64,000 bases of DNA from Bacteroidetes bacterium 43-93 (GTDB lineage Bacteria; Bacteroidota; Bacteroidia; Chitinophagales; Chitinophagaceae). This document shows, in pieces, positions 16,025 to 25,693 of the stretch. The translations under genes were made by a program, and so were the position numbers. The stretch covers positions 1 through 64,000 of the forward strand of contig MKUO01000008.1 in the NCBI GenBank assembly GCA_001897855.1, read 5' to 3'. The notes under the pieces were generated by a model. The model ran no database searches, was not told the DNA's origin, and saw only the letters and a program-made list of their open reading frames with translations. Position 1 is the stretch's first letter. Each line of letters begins with the position of its first letter.

Positions 16025-18244
16025 ATGAACCATCTACCGCAACTCATCCGTGATCTTGGCCTTATACTAATACTCGCAGGTATCATGACGTTGGTTTTTA
16101 AACGTCTGAACCAGCCTGTAGTTTTAGGCTATATCCTGGCGGGGTTGCTGGTAGGCCCCTATATACCATTATTCCCTTCTATTACCGATGGTGAAAGCAT
16201 TCGTATATGGGCGGACATCGGCGTTATTATCCTGCTCTTCGGCCTGGGGCTGGAGTTTAGTTTCAAAAAGCTGATGAAAGTAGGAGGATCTGCATCGGTG
16301 ACCGCCTTTATCGAAATATCAGCCATGCTGGGTATTGGCTACCTGGTGGGCTATGCTTTAGGCTGGCCGTTGATGGACAGGATATTTCTGGGCGGTATTT
16401 TATCAATAGCTTCTACCACTATCATCTTGCGATCCCTTACAGAAATGGGATTGAAAGGGAAGCGTTTTTCTGAATTGGTTTTCGGCATCCTCATCATTGA
16501 AGACCTGATAGCGGTAGTATTGCTCGTTTTGCTCTCTACCATTGCCGTCAGCCGGCAGTTTGCAGGTATGGAAATGATCGGCTCTATACTGAAACTAGGT
16601 TTCTTCCTGACCTTGTGGTTTGTAGCCGGTATATTCTTTATCCCATCCTTATTAAGCAAAGTTCAGAAATACCTGAATGATGAGACGCTGCTGATAGTAT
16701 CGCTGGGCCTGTGCCTGGTAATGGTTATGCTATCGTCTTCAGCAGGGTTTTCGCCGGCGCTGGGCGCATTTATCATGGGGTCTATACTTGCAGAAACTAC
16801 TAAGGCCGAACGTATCGAAAAAGCCATCAAGCCCATCAGTGATCTTTTCGGTGCGATCTTTTTTGTTTCGGTAGGGATGCTGATAAACCCGGCTGTGCTT
16901 GTGGAATACTGGAAGCCAATTGTATTGATCACTGCAGTGCTGCTGATCGCTAAAACCTTGCATGTAACGCTGGGCGCTGTTATTGCAGGCAATCCCTTGA
17001 AGACCTCGCTATCTGCAGGGATGAGCATGGCGCAGATCGGTGAATTTTCTTTTATTATAGCTACACTCGGGGTATCGTTAAAAGTAACCAGCGATTTTCT
17101 TTATCCTGTAGCGGTAGCTGTATCTGCCATCACTACTTTTTCCACACCCTATATGATAAGGCTGGCGGATCCGCTGTACCGGAAAATTGAAGTCATGTTG
17201 CCGGCTAAATGGAAAAAGACACTGGACCGTTATAGCGCCGGTGCGCAGACCATTAATGCAGCGAGCGACTGGCAAATTGTGCTACGTTCCTACTTTTTCC
17301 ACATCATCTTATTTTCAATTATCATTATAGGCATTATACTGGTATTTCTCAATTTTGTATCTCCCTGGGTAAGCATACATATTAAGAACCAAACAGTAGC
17401 CATGCTGCTTGCAGGTGGGCTTTGTTTCGTGGCGCTGTCACCTTTTTTGTGGGCTTTGACGCTGCAAAAAATAAAACCGAAAAATACTGCGAATTTATGG
17501 GGCGTTAAACGCTACAGGGGGCCGTTAATAGCATTACGGCTCATGCGTGCCGCGATAGGCATTGCATTCGTTTGTTTTTCTTTCCTGCTACTGTTCCCGC
17601 TCACCATAGCGCTTATTGGGGTTGCTATCCTGATGATCGCTTCGATTTTTTTATCGAGGAAGATGCAGCAATTTTACATTAAAATTGAAGAACGTTTCTT
17701 TAGTAATTTTAATGCCCGAGAAGCGCAAAGTGCCCGTATCAATCGCCATGAGCTGGCGCCATGGGACGCACATATAGTACGGTACGATTTACATGCACTC
17801 TCTCCTATTACCGGTAAGACGTTAGAGGAAGTATCTATCCGGGAGCAGTATGGGATCAATATAGCTATGATCAAACGTGGCGACAGCCATACCATTGCAG
17901 CGCCGGGGAGGACTGAAAGGCTGTATCCCGGCGATACCTTGTTTATCATAGGCACGGACGAACAAATAGACCAGTTTAGGCGCGATGCAGATGCTAAACC
18001 TGCTGATATAAATAACTACATCGGTAAACAGGAAATCTCTTTGGTAAAAGTTGCGATTTCGGAAACATCGGTGCTGGCCGGGAAAACAATACGCGAAAGC
18101 GGGGTAAGGGAAAAAACAAACGGGTTGGTTGTGGGCATAGAGCGCAGGGGGAGGCGCATATTAAACCCGGAATCTGATATACAGTTTGCCGTGGGAGATA
18201 AAATATGGATTGTTGGAGATGCACGGTTGATAAAAGCATTGTAG
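16025..18244 (+). CDS. CPA2 monovalent cation:proton antiporter
   Basis: A 739-residue inner-membrane protein. Residues 1-380 carry about 12 helices typical of the KefB/RosB/NapA (CPA2) exchangers, with GYILAGLLVGP near the start and FFVSVGMLINP later. A further helical segment at about 420-540 is followed by two successive TrkA-C (RCK-C) domains: one at about 585-655 (GKTLEEVSIREQYGIN, LYPGDTLFIIG) and one at 670-735 (AGKTIRESGVREKTNGLVVG, FAVGDKIWIVG). There is no RCK-N nucleotide-binding domain. It likely exchanges K+ or Na+ for protons. The tandem RCK-C domains suggest ligand gating. Confidence 0.9.
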   Translation: MNHLPQLIRDLGLILILAGIMTLVFKRLNQPVVLGYILAGLLVGPYIPLFPSITDGESIRIWADIGVIILLFGLGLEFSFKKLMKVGGSASVTAFIEISAMLGIGYLVGYALGWPLMDRIFLGGILSIASTTIILRSLTEMGLKGKRFSELVFGILIIEDLIAVVLLVLLSTIAVSRQFAGMEMIGSILKLGFFLTLWFVAGIFFIPSLLSKVQKYLNDETLLIVSLGLCLVMVMLSSSAGFSPALGAFIMGSILAETTKAERIEKAIKPISDLFGAIFFVSVGMLINPAVLVEYWKPIVLITAVLLIAKTLHVTLGAVIAGNPLKTSLSAGMSMAQIGEFSFIIATLGVSLKVTSDFLYPVAVAVSAITTFSTPYMIRLADPLYRKIEVMLPAKWKKTLDRYSAGAQTINAASDWQIVLRSYFFHIILFSIIIIGIILVFLNFVSPWVSIHIKNQTVAMLLAGGLCFVALSPFLWALTLQKIKPKNTANLWGVKRYRGPLIALRLMRAAIGIAFVCFSFLLLFPLTIALIGVAILMIASIFLSRKMQQFYIKIEERFFSNFNAREAQSARINRHELAPWDAHIVRYDLHALSPITGKTLEEVSIREQYGINIAMIKRGDSHTIAAPGRTERLYPGDTLFIIGTDEQIDQFRRDADAKPADINNYIGKQEISLVKVAISETSVLAGKTIRESGVREKTNGLVVGIERRGRRILNPESDIQFAVGDKIWIVGDARLIKAL

Positions 18245-18350
18245 TAATAATTCATCGCTGGCACTCAATTACAAACAGATTTGCAATAACTAAAAATTGC
18301 ATAAGTCATTGTTTTTTAAATTGTAGTAAAGCAATCTTTTTATAATTTTT

Positions 18351-18358
18351 TATTTTTG
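18351..18358 (+). promoter_or_regulatory. -7 promoter element of phnA-like gene
   Basis: TATTTTTG matches the Bacteroidota TAnnTTTG consensus, 21 bp upstream of the start codon. No clear TTG lies at the ideal -33 spacing; the nearest is 27 bp away. Confidence 0.6.
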
Positions 18359-18379
18359 CGGCCTCAAAAGATCTAAAAT

Positions 18380-18718
18380 ATGGCTGAGCTGGCACCGTGT
18401 CCTCAATGTAAGTCTGCTTACACGTACGAGATGGATAATTTACTTGCATGTCCTGAATGCGGGCACGAATGGAACCCCAATGAAAGTATAGAAGCACAGG
18501 ATTCTTTTGTAGTAAAAGACTGTAATGGCAACATCCTGCAAAACGGCGATACCGTTGTAACCATAAAGAACCTACCCGTAAGAGGCACGCCACAGAGCAT
18601 AAAAGCGGGAACGAAAGTCAGGAACATCAAACTGGTGGATAGCGATCATAATATTGATTGCAAGATAGATGGCTTCGGTGCGATGGCGCTTAAATCTGAA
18701 TTTGTTAAAAAGGCCTGA
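18380..18718 (+). CDS. yjdM: PhnA/YjdM-type zinc ribbon protein
   Basis: A 112-residue protein. Zinc ribbon with C7/C10 and C24/C27 (CPQC, CPECGHEW) joined to the PhnA domain (DSFVVKDCNGNILQNGDTVV, ending DCKIDGFGAMALKSEFVKK). Length and layout match the YjdM family, formerly called PhnA. It has no demonstrated role in phosphonate breakdown despite the old name. It is monocistronic with its own promoter. Confidence 0.92.
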   Translation: MAELAPCPQCKSAYTYEMDNLLACPECGHEWNPNESIEAQDSFVVKDCNGNILQNGDTVVTIKNLPVRGTPQSIKAGTKVRNIKLVDSDHNIDCKIDGFGAMALKSEFVKKA

Positions 18719-18788
18719 TTGCTGACTTGATGAGTCGGTGGTTGAGTTCGCGATGTTATCCCGGTTATGTTAAAGTTGCAGTAAAGTA

Positions 18789-18796
18789 TAACTTTG
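18789..18796 (+). promoter_or_regulatory. -7 promoter element of HMA-AraC gene
   Basis: TAACTTTG fits TAnnTTTG 21 bp before the start codon of the copper-island regulator. The -33 region is not convincing. Confidence 0.45.
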
Positions 18797-18816
18797 CATC
18801 TTAACACTACCGGCTA

Positions 18817-19374
18817 ATGAAGATTTATATCAAAAATATGGTTTGCGACCGTTGCGTGATGGTAGTCAGATCTGAATTGGAGAAAATGGGCCTGCAACCT
18901 GTTTCTGTAGAACTTGGACAAGTAGAGTTGGCAGAGGACATTACAGAAGAAACTAAGGGAAGCCTGGGTGAAGTTTTGGAGCAACTTGGTTTTGAAATAA
19001 TAGACGATAAAAGAAGCCGGATAATAGAAAAGATAAAGAGCCTTATCATACAATCGGTGCAAAAAGAAGCGCCGGAACGTAAAATAAATCTTTCTGATTA
19101 CCTGTCTCAGCAATTGCACTACGACTATAATTACCTCAGCACCTTATTTTCTGAAATTGAAGGGGTAACGATCGAGAAATTTCTGATAAAGCAAAAGATC
19201 GAAAAGGCGAAAGAACTGCTGGTATATGACGAGCTTTCGTTATCGCAGATAGCAGACTACCTGGGCTATAGCAGCGTAGCGCATTTAAGTAGCCAGTTCA
19301 AGCAGGTAACCGGGTTTACACCATCCCATTTTAAAACCATCCGGGAAAAGAGAAAACCAATAGATAAGGTGTAA
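18817..19374 (+). CDS. AraC-family regulator with N-terminal HMA-like metal domain
   Basis: A 185-residue cytosolic protein. Residues 1-70 have a ferredoxin-like HMA pattern with a CxxC pair, C10 and C13 in KNMVCDRCVMVV, plus the usual GFEI end. Residues about 80-180 are an AraC double HTH (DYNYLSTLFSEIEGVTIEKF, LSQIADYLGYSSVAHLSSQF, GFTPSHFK). It directly precedes the copA operon with an 80-bp gap in the same direction. By inference it is a one-component sensor in which a soft metal such as Cu+ is bound by the HMA part and the AraC part controls the copper genes. Confidence 0.88.
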   Translation: MKIYIKNMVCDRCVMVVRSELEKMGLQPVSVELGQVELAEDITEETKGSLGEVLEQLGFEIIDDKRSRIIEKIKSLIIQSVQKEAPERKINLSDYLSQQLHYDYNYLSTLFSEIEGVTIEKFLIKQKIEKAKELLVYDELSLSQIADYLGYSSVAHLSSQFKQVTGFTPSHFKTIREKRKPIDKV

Positions 19375-19454
19375 ATGTTGTAACATAATTTGAGAATTGT
19401 GTAACAGCAGATCTTAAGGCCTGTCGGAACTTTGTATAGACAAAAGTTACCGAT

Positions 19455-21872
19455 ATGGCAAACCATTCTGAAACGATATATATACCACTGGAGGATGTTG
19501 ACAGCGAACATTGTGCCCTAATTGTTGACAAAGGCCTCAGCAATGTAAAGGATATTACGGCTCACAAGGTAGAATTGAATAACCGCAGGGCTGTAATAGA
19601 AACTGCATCTCCCGAAACTGCAATACCGGAAGCGGTGCAGGCAGTTAGAGCATTGGGCTATGAAGTGCCTACCATAAAGAAAACGTATCCAGTCCTTAAT
19701 ATGACTTGCGCTGCCTGTGCGGTAAGTACAGAAAGCATGCTCAAAAACCAGCCGGGCGTAGTGAATGCATCTGTTAACTATGCCAATGCCAGCACCAATG
19801 TAGAATTTATACCGTCGCTAACGGATGTGCAGAAATTGAAAGCTGCGTTGCAGTCTATAGGATATGACCTGATGACAGATGAAAGCGAGGACGCTAAAGA
19901 AGCGCTGGAAGAGATACATCAAAATAAGTTCAGGAGTTTGCGAAATAAAACCGTTGCAACCATAATTCTTTCTATACCACTGATGGTTATCGGTATGTTC
20001 TTTATGGATATTCCGTATGCCAATTACATTATGTGGGCGCTTGCCACGCCTGTTGTAGGGATTACCGGCAGGCACTTTTTCATAAACGCATGGAAACAAG
20101 CAAAGCACCGGACCGCCAATATGGATACACTGGTTGCCTTAAGCACAGGTGTTGCCTATCTGTTCAGTGTGTTTAATACTTTAAAACCGCACTATTGGCA
20201 TAACAGGGGATTGCATGCACATGTGTACTTCGAGGCTTCTGCTGTTGTTATTGCCTTTATATTATTAGGAAAGCTATTAGAAGAAAAGGCCAAAGGCAAT
20301 ACATCTTCTGCTATAAAGAAACTTATAGGCTTACAGCCTAAAACAGTTACTGTGGTGCATCATGGGGGCCACCAGATGGAAATGCCGATCGGTAAAGTAC
20401 AGGTTGGCGACACCCTCTTAGTGAAACCGGGTGAAAAAATAGCTGTGGATGGTGCTATAGTTTCAGGAAGTTCGTTTGTTGATGAAAGTATGATAAGCGG
20501 CGAGCCCGTGCCTGTTTCTAAATCTAAAGGCGACCAGGTATTTGCCGGAACTATTAACCAGAAGGGCAGCTTTCAGTTTCGTGCCGAAAAAGTAGGTGGT
20601 GATACCATTCTTGCGCAGATCATAAAACTGGTACAGGAAGCGCAAGGCAGTAAAGCACCGGTGCAGAAACTGGTAGATAAGATTGCCGGTATATTCGTTC
20701 CGGTGGTTATTGGTATTGCCTTGCTCACATTTGCTGCATGGATGCTTTTAGGTGGTGATAATGGTTTTACCCAGGGGTTACTGGCAATGGTCACAGTGCT
20801 TGTGATTGCTTGTCCTTGTGCCCTGGGCCTTGCAACACCAACAGCAATTATGGTAGGGGTTGGTAAAGGCGCGGATAATGGTATTCTCATTAAAGATGCA
20901 GAAAGCCTGGAACTGGCAAAGAAGGTAAACGCTGTAGTTTTGGACAAAACAGGTACCATTACCGAGGGGAAGCCATCTGTAACAGATATACTTTGGAAAA
21001 ACAAAAATGAGCAGGACGCAATTATACTATCATCTGTAGAGCGCCAGTCGGAGCATCCGCTTGCGGAGGCAGTGGTGAAATACCTGGGGCTTACCAATAC
21101 AGTACCGGTTGAGCATTTTGAAAGTATTACCGGTCTTGGTGCAAAAGGGATCGTTGCAAATACAACCTACTTTATAGGTTCTGAAAAGTTGATGAGGCAA
21201 CGCAATATTCTTATTGATGTCAATATAAAAAATGAAGCAGATCGATGGCTAGCGCAGGCGAAGACTGTTATTTACTTCTCTGATGAAAAAAATATCATTG
21301 CCATATTAGGCATAGCAGATACGATCAAATCAACTTCAAAGAAAGCAATAGCTGAACTCAAAAAGGCCGGTATAGATGTATATATGCTTACAGGTGATAA
21401 CAACGCTACAGCGCAGGCAATAGCAGATGAAGTAGGTATATCGCATTTCAAAGCAGAGGTTTTGCCCGCTCATAAAGCAGACTTTATCAAAGAACTGCAG
21501 CAGGAAGGTAAGATTGTGGCTATGGTGGGGGATGGCATTAATGACAGCAATGCCCTTGCCCTTGCAGATGTGAGCATTGCTATGGGTAAAGGAAGTGATA
21601 TTGCTATGGATGTAGCTAAAATGACCATTATCTCTTCAGATCTATCCAAGATATCTGAAGCGATCAATATTTCTAAATACACAGTGAATGCGATCAGGCA
21701 AAACCTGTTCTGGGCATTTATATACAACCTGATAGGTATTCCTATTGCAGCGGGTGTTCTCTATCCGGTCAATGGGTTCCTTTTAAATCCTATGATCGCA
21801 GGTGCGGCTATGGCACTCAGTTCAGTAAGTGTAGTGTCAAACAGCCTGAGGCTTAAATTGAAAAAGATATAA
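19455..21872 (+). CDS. copA: copper-exporting P1B-type ATPase
   Basis: An 805-residue inner-membrane pump. An N-terminal HMA-like domain (1-75) has lost its CxxC and keeps one Cys (DSEHCALIV). A second HMA domain has C85/C88 (MTCAAC). The P-ATPase core follows with actuator motif SGEPVPV, ion-site CPC at 453-455, phosphorylation D497 (DKTGTITEG), HP motif SEHPLAEAV and hinge [14 protein letters not shown] plus HMA marks the Cu+/Ag+ exporting P1B-1 class. It is followed after 3 bp by the flavin reductase gene, so they are one operon. Confidence 0.95.
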   Translation: MANHSETIYIPLEDVDSEHCALIVDKGLSNVKDITAHKVELNNRRAVIETASPETAIPEAVQAVRALGYEVPTIKKTYPVLNMTCAACAVSTESMLKNQPGVVNASVNYANASTNVEFIPSLTDVQKLKAALQSIGYDLMTDESEDAKEALEEIHQNKFRSLRNKTVATIILSIPLMVIGMFFMDIPYANYIMWALATPVVGITGRHFFINAWKQAKHRTANMDTLVALSTGVAYLFSVFNTLKPHYWHNRGLHAHVYFEASAVVIAFILLGKLLEEKAKGNTSSAIKKLIGLQPKTVTVVHHGGHQMEMPIGKVQVGDTLLVKPGEKIAVDGAIVSGSSFVDESMISGEPVPVSKSKGDQVFAGTINQKGSFQFRAEKVGGDTILAQIIKLVQEAQGSKAPVQKLVDKIAGIFVPVVIGIALLTFAAWMLLGGDNGFTQGLLAMVTVLVIACPCALGLATPTAIMVGVGKGADNGILIKDAESLELAKKVNAVVLDKTGTITEGKPSVTDILWKNKNEQDAIILSSVERQSEHPLAEAVVKYLGLTNTVPVEHFESITGLGAKGIVANTTYFIGSEKLMRQRNILIDVNIKNEADRWLAQAKTVIYFSDEKNIIAILGIADTIKSTSKKAIAELKKAGIDVYMLTGDNNATAQAIADEVGISHFKAEVLPAHKADFIKELQQEGKIVAMVGDGINDSNALALADVSIAMGKGSDIAMDVAKMTIISSDLSKISEAINISKYTVNAIRQNLFWAFIYNLIGIPIAAGVLYPVNGFLLNPMIAGAAMALSSVSVVSNSLRLKLKKI

Positions 21873-21875
21873 GTA

Positions 21876-22922
21876 ATGGCAGGCAGTACATGGATCACAC
21901 AGTCATTTGAACGCGTGGGTAAGGATGCTGTTACTATCAGGTTTATTCCCGATGCACCTTTCGACCATTTACCGGGGCAGTTTATCAATATCCGAATGCA
22001 GATAGATGGCGCGACTTTGATTCGTTCTTACTCTCTGTCATCTACGTCAGAGTTGGGCGAGATGCCGGAGATTATGATTAAGCGCATCCCCGATGGTGTC
22101 TTTAGCAACTATGTTGTTGATAATATTGAAAGCATTATAGAATGGGAAGTTGATGGTCCATCGGGTAACTTCTGTGTATCAAGGGAGGTCGGAAATAAAG
22201 CTCCAATAGTATTAGTAGCCGCCGGATCAGGGATTACACCAATATTGTCTATGCTAAAATATCTTCTGCATTATTCAGATAAAGAGGTGATATTATTCTA
22301 TGGAACAAGGTCGGCGGATGAAATACTTTATTATGATAAGATCGAATTGTTACGACAGGAGTTTGGATCACGGTTCAGCGTGTTTTACTTTTTATCACAG
22401 GAAAAGGATAAGCATATTAAAGATCATTTTATCCAGGGGCGTATCTCAAAGCTAGCTTTCAAAAAGCTTCTTAAGGAAAATCTGGCTGATGGAATAACAA
22501 ACGCACATTACTATGTCTGCGGCCCCGAGGGCATGATAGAAATGATACAAAATACACTGGAAGGCCTGGCTGTATCTACAGAATTAATACACAGGGAATT
22601 TTTTTATAAGAGCCCTGAACAGAAAAATATTGTCCTGCCCGACAAGATGCTGGAAGTGTTGCTTTATCATAATGATCAGGCCAATCTGTTAGAGGTCCTT
22701 CCCGGTGAAACCATCCTGGATAGCGCTTTAAGGGACAGGATCCCTGTGCGATATTCCTGTAAAGGCGGTACTTGCGGTGTATGCATAGCAAAGCGTATAG
22801 ATGGTAAGCTTGTTATGCGTAGTAATTATGCCTTAACAGAAGAGCAGATAGACGGTGGATATGTGTTGCTTTGTCAAAGCCACCCCACAGATAATACCGT
22901 AACAATAGAGTCCTTCTCCTGA
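21876..22922 (+). CDS. flavin reductase with C-terminal 2Fe-2S ferredoxin domain
   Basis: A 348-residue PaaE/HmpX-type protein. FAD-binding domain (LPGQFINIRM, RSYSLSS), NAD(P) domain (AAGSGITPILSML, YYVCGPEGMI) and a plant-type ferredoxin domain with C295, C300, C303 and C333 (SCKGGTCGVC...LLCQSHP). It passes electrons from NAD(P)H through FAD and the cluster to a partner. It starts 3 bp after copA, so it is translated with the copper pump. Its partner in copper handling is not evident; possible roles are reducing Cu2+ to Cu+ or serving an oxygenase encoded elsewhere. Confidence 0.9.
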   Translation: MAGSTWITQSFERVGKDAVTIRFIPDAPFDHLPGQFINIRMQIDGATLIRSYSLSSTSELGEMPEIMIKRIPDGVFSNYVVDNIESIIEWEVDGPSGNFCVSREVGNKAPIVLVAAGSGITPILSMLKYLLHYSDKEVILFYGTRSADEILYYDKIELLRQEFGSRFSVFYFLSQEKDKHIKDHFIQGRISKLAFKKLLKENLADGITNAHYYVCGPEGMIEMIQNTLEGLAVSTELIHREFFYKSPEQKNIVLPDKMLEVLLYHNDQANLLEVLPGETILDSALRDRIPVRYSCKGGTCGVCIAKRIDGKLVMRSNYALTEEQIDGGYVLLCQSHPTDNTVTIESFS

Positions 22923-23007
22923 TGAGAATTATATAAACTAAACAAAAGAAGCTGTAACAATAGAAGTTTTAAAACGAACGAATTTTGTAATTAATAAATC
23001 AGAGTTT

Positions 23008-23220
23008 ATGAACACTTTAAAATTTAAGACGAACATTAAATGTACAGGTTGTGAAGCAAAAGTAAAACCTTTCCTGGATGAAACAGCCGGCGAGGATAAT
23101 TGGGAGGTAGACCTGCAGAGCCCGGAAAAGACCTTGTCTGTAATTGCGGATAAGATAACTGTAGCGCAGGTTGTAGATGCAATTAAAAAAGCGGGATATA
23201 CCGCAGAGCCTGTTAAATAA
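23008..23220 (+). CDS. HMA-domain copper chaperone (CopZ-like)
   Basis: A 70-residue single HMA domain with metal-binding C12 and C15 (KCTGCEAKV) and the typical end DAIKKAGYTAEPV. Length fits a CopZ/Atx1-type cytosolic chaperone that hands Cu+ to the ATPase. Unusually it has TGCE in place of the common HMTCGHC-type loop. The 19-codon frame below starts on its stop codon. Confidence 0.88.
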   Translation: MNTLKFKTNIKCTGCEAKVKPFLDETAGEDNWEVDLQSPEKTLSVIADKITVAQVVDAIKKAGYTAEPVK

Positions 23221-23279
23221 TGTTGAGGCGCATATTACAATGGATACGCAAGGTGTTTAAGAAGAAATGTTGTCAATAG
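23220..23279 (+). CDS. candidate 19-residue cationic peptide, overlaps chaperone stop
   Basis: The chaperone stop and a new start overlap as TAATG. The frame reads MLRRILQWIRKVFKKKCCQ and stops. The peptide would be an amphipathic, strongly basic helix ending in a Cys pair. A cysteine pair beside a copper chaperone and upstream of a multicopper oxidase makes a metal-linked function plausible, but translation is unproven. It could be chance: only 60 bp, without other evidence. Confidence 0.4.
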   Translation: MLRRILQWIRKVFKKKCCQ

Positions 23280-23324
23280 CAGCATTGTAGCCCTACGTAT
23301 TCATTGTAATCTAAAACAAATGAA

Positions 23325-25670
23325 ATGAGATCAAAGATCATTATAATATTATTGCTCCTATTCGCTCAAGGTACGGCTTTCGGCCAGGCCGATGTTAAAG
23401 CTGGTCCACCGCATAAAGTGCGTTATGATCTTTATATAGGAGATAGCCTTGTTAATTATGACGGTGGTAAGAAGATGCGCCGCGCTATAGTAGTGAATGG
23501 TATGCTGCCTGCGCCAACCCTTATTTTTAATGAAGGAGATACCGCAGAGATATGGGTGCATAATACTCTGAAGGAAGCGACGATGGTACATTGGCACGGC
23601 TTGATATTGCCTAATCAATATGATGGAGTACCGTACCTGACAACCGCACCAATAAAGGCAGGTGAATCACACCTGTTTACATTTCCACTGGTACAAAGCG
23701 GTACATACTGGTATCATTCGCACGCCGGTACACAGGAGCAGGATGGATTATACGGAGCCTTCATCATTCATAAAAGAGAAGAGCCTGCATACAAACAACT
23801 GCCTGTAGTGCTAAGTGACTGGACCAATATGCGAAGTGGTGAAGTAGACCGCAGCCTGCATATGGCTACAGACTGGTTTGCCATCAAAAAGAACTCGATG
23901 CAAAGCTATGCAGAAGCAATAGGCGAGGGTGCATTTAAAACCAAGATAAACAACGAATGGAAACGTATGCTGGCTATGGATGTAAGCGATGTATACTACG
24001 ATCGCTTCCTTATCAATGGCATGTATGATGCGGAATATCCTGATTTCAAACCCGGGGATAAAGTTCGTTTACGCATCGTGAATGGAAGTTCATCAACCTA
24101 CTTCTGGCTGACATGGGGTGGGGGTAAAATCACTGTGGTTGCTAATGATGGCGAGGATGTGGAACCCGTTGAAGTGGACAGGCTACTAATAGCAGTTGCC
24201 GAAACTTATGACGTGATCGTTACTATACCCGAAGACCACCATAGTTATGAATTCCTGGCTACGCCGGAAGACAGAACGAAGAGTACATCTATGTGGCTGG
24301 GCAGTGGCCCGAAGGTCATTGCACCACATTTACCCAGGCTCAAATACTTTGCGGGGATGGAGATGATGAACAATATGATGAAGATGAATGGCAACCTTAC
24401 CGGTATGGAGGATATGCAGATGACCAACCAGATCATGGATATGAATACAGTTATGTATCCTGAAATAACCGGTGGCAGTGATCTGAAATATGATAACAAG
24501 GTCAATACTGCATCTTCTGATAATTCTGATACTACTACGCGGGTAGTAACCAATATGAACGGACAGGTAATAGGTAAGTACATAGGTAACAAATGGGAGG
24601 ATATGAATAGCGGACCGGACGGAATTAAAACGCTTAACTATGCCATGCTCCGCTCTACAAAAAAGACAACCCTGCCGGATGCGCCTACCCGGACCTTATA
24701 CTTTGAACTGACCGGCAATATGAACAGGTATGTATGGACGATCAATAACAAAACTGTTTCTGAAGCAGATACTATACAAATAAAGAAGGGAACCAATGTG
24801 CGCATCATCCTTTTCAATAACACGATGATGCGTCATCCCATGCACCTTCATGGCCACTTTTTCAGGGTGTTGAACGGACAGGGAGATTATTCACCATTGA
24901 AGAATACACTGGACATTATGCCGATGGAAACCGATACATTGGAATTTGCTGCAACTGAAAGCGGCGATTGGTTTTTCCACTGCCATATCTTATACCATAT
25001 GATGAGCGGTATGGGACGTGTATTCTCTTACGAAGCATCCCCATTAAACCCTGAGATTCCCGATCCCAAATATGCACGCAAGATGCTTTACCGCGAGGAC
25101 AGGATGTTTCATTTTATGACCAATATAGGCCTGGAAACCAATGGCAGTGATGGCGAAGCGATGGTGGCTAATACACGCTGGAAGCTGGAAACGATGTGGC
25201 ATTTGGGCACTCATCCGGAACATGGCTATGAAAGTGAGACCATGCTGGGCAGGTATCTTGGCAAAATGCAATGGTGGTATCCCTATATCGGTTTCGATTA
25301 CCATCATAAGGATATGAAATACGTGATGGACGAAGAGCATGGTAAGAAGAACATCCTCGGCAGTGAAGAGTACAATCTCTTTGGCCAGAAAAGTAATAAG
25401 CCTAATCGCCAGACGGTAGTTGCAGGTATCCGGTACACATTGCCGATGCTGGTAGAAGCAGATATGCGCATTGACGGGAATGGCAAGCTCAGGTTTCAGC
25501 TAAGCAGGGAAGATATACCGGTTGCTAAAAGGCTTCGGTTTAATTTTATGATCAATACCGATAAAGAATACATGGCCGGTTTTAGATACATTCTTACGAA
25601 ATATATATCGCTTTCATCCCATTACGATAGTGATATGGGATTGGGCGCGGGTATAACAGTCACTTATTAA
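23325..25670 (+). CDS. multicopper oxidase with CopB-like C-terminal domain
   Basis: A 781-residue secreted protein. Signal peptide to about residue 21 (LLLLFAQGTAFGQA). Three cupredoxin domains with all copper motifs: HWHG (89-92), HSH (131-133), HPMHLHGH from H504, and HCHILYHMMSGM from H552 with the axial Met. A Met-rich insert at about 345-385 (MEMMNNMMKMNG, MEDMQMTNQIMDM) is typical of cuprous oxidases such as CopA/PcoA. The last 200 residues (from about 580) resemble the outer-membrane CopB/PcoB family (RWKLETMWHLG, YPYIGFDYHHKD, GIRYTLPMLVEADMRIDGNG). This is a fusion of two normally separate copper-resistance proteins. Confidence 0.9.
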   Translation: MRSKIIIILLLLFAQGTAFGQADVKAGPPHKVRYDLYIGDSLVNYDGGKKMRRAIVVNGMLPAPTLIFNEGDTAEIWVHNTLKEATMVHWHGLILPNQYDGVPYLTTAPIKAGESHLFTFPLVQSGTYWYHSHAGTQEQDGLYGAFIIHKREEPAYKQLPVVLSDWTNMRSGEVDRSLHMATDWFAIKKNSMQSYAEAIGEGAFKTKINNEWKRMLAMDVSDVYYDRFLINGMYDAEYPDFKPGDKVRLRIVNGSSSTYFWLTWGGGKITVVANDGEDVEPVEVDRLLIAVAETYDVIVTIPEDHHSYEFLATPEDRTKSTSMWLGSGPKVIAPHLPRLKYFAGMEMMNNMMKMNGNLTGMEDMQMTNQIMDMNTVMYPEITGGSDLKYDNKVNTASSDNSDTTTRVVTNMNGQVIGKYIGNKWEDMNSGPDGIKTLNYAMLRSTKKTTLPDAPTRTLYFELTGNMNRYVWTINNKTVSEADTIQIKKGTNVRIILFNNTMMRHPMHLHGHFFRVLNGQGDYSPLKNTLDIMPMETDTLEFAATESGDWFFHCHILYHMMSGMGRVFSYEASPLNPEIPDPKYARKMLYREDRMFHFMTNIGLETNGSDGEAMVANTRWKLETMWHLGTHPEHGYESETMLGRYLGKMQWWYPYIGFDYHHKDMKYVMDEEHGKKNILGSEEYNLFGQKSNKPNRQTVVAGIRYTLPMLVEADMRIDGNGKLRFQLSREDIPVAKRLRFNFMINTDKEYMAGFRYILTKYISLSSHYDSDMGLGAGITVTY

Positions 25671-25693
25671 TACAAATCAAAAATTTAAGTACA

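Noticed and set aside
16351-17275. Minus-strand open frames within the antiporter gene
   Set aside because: They are shadows of the plus-strand membrane protein, with no start context or recognisable domain.
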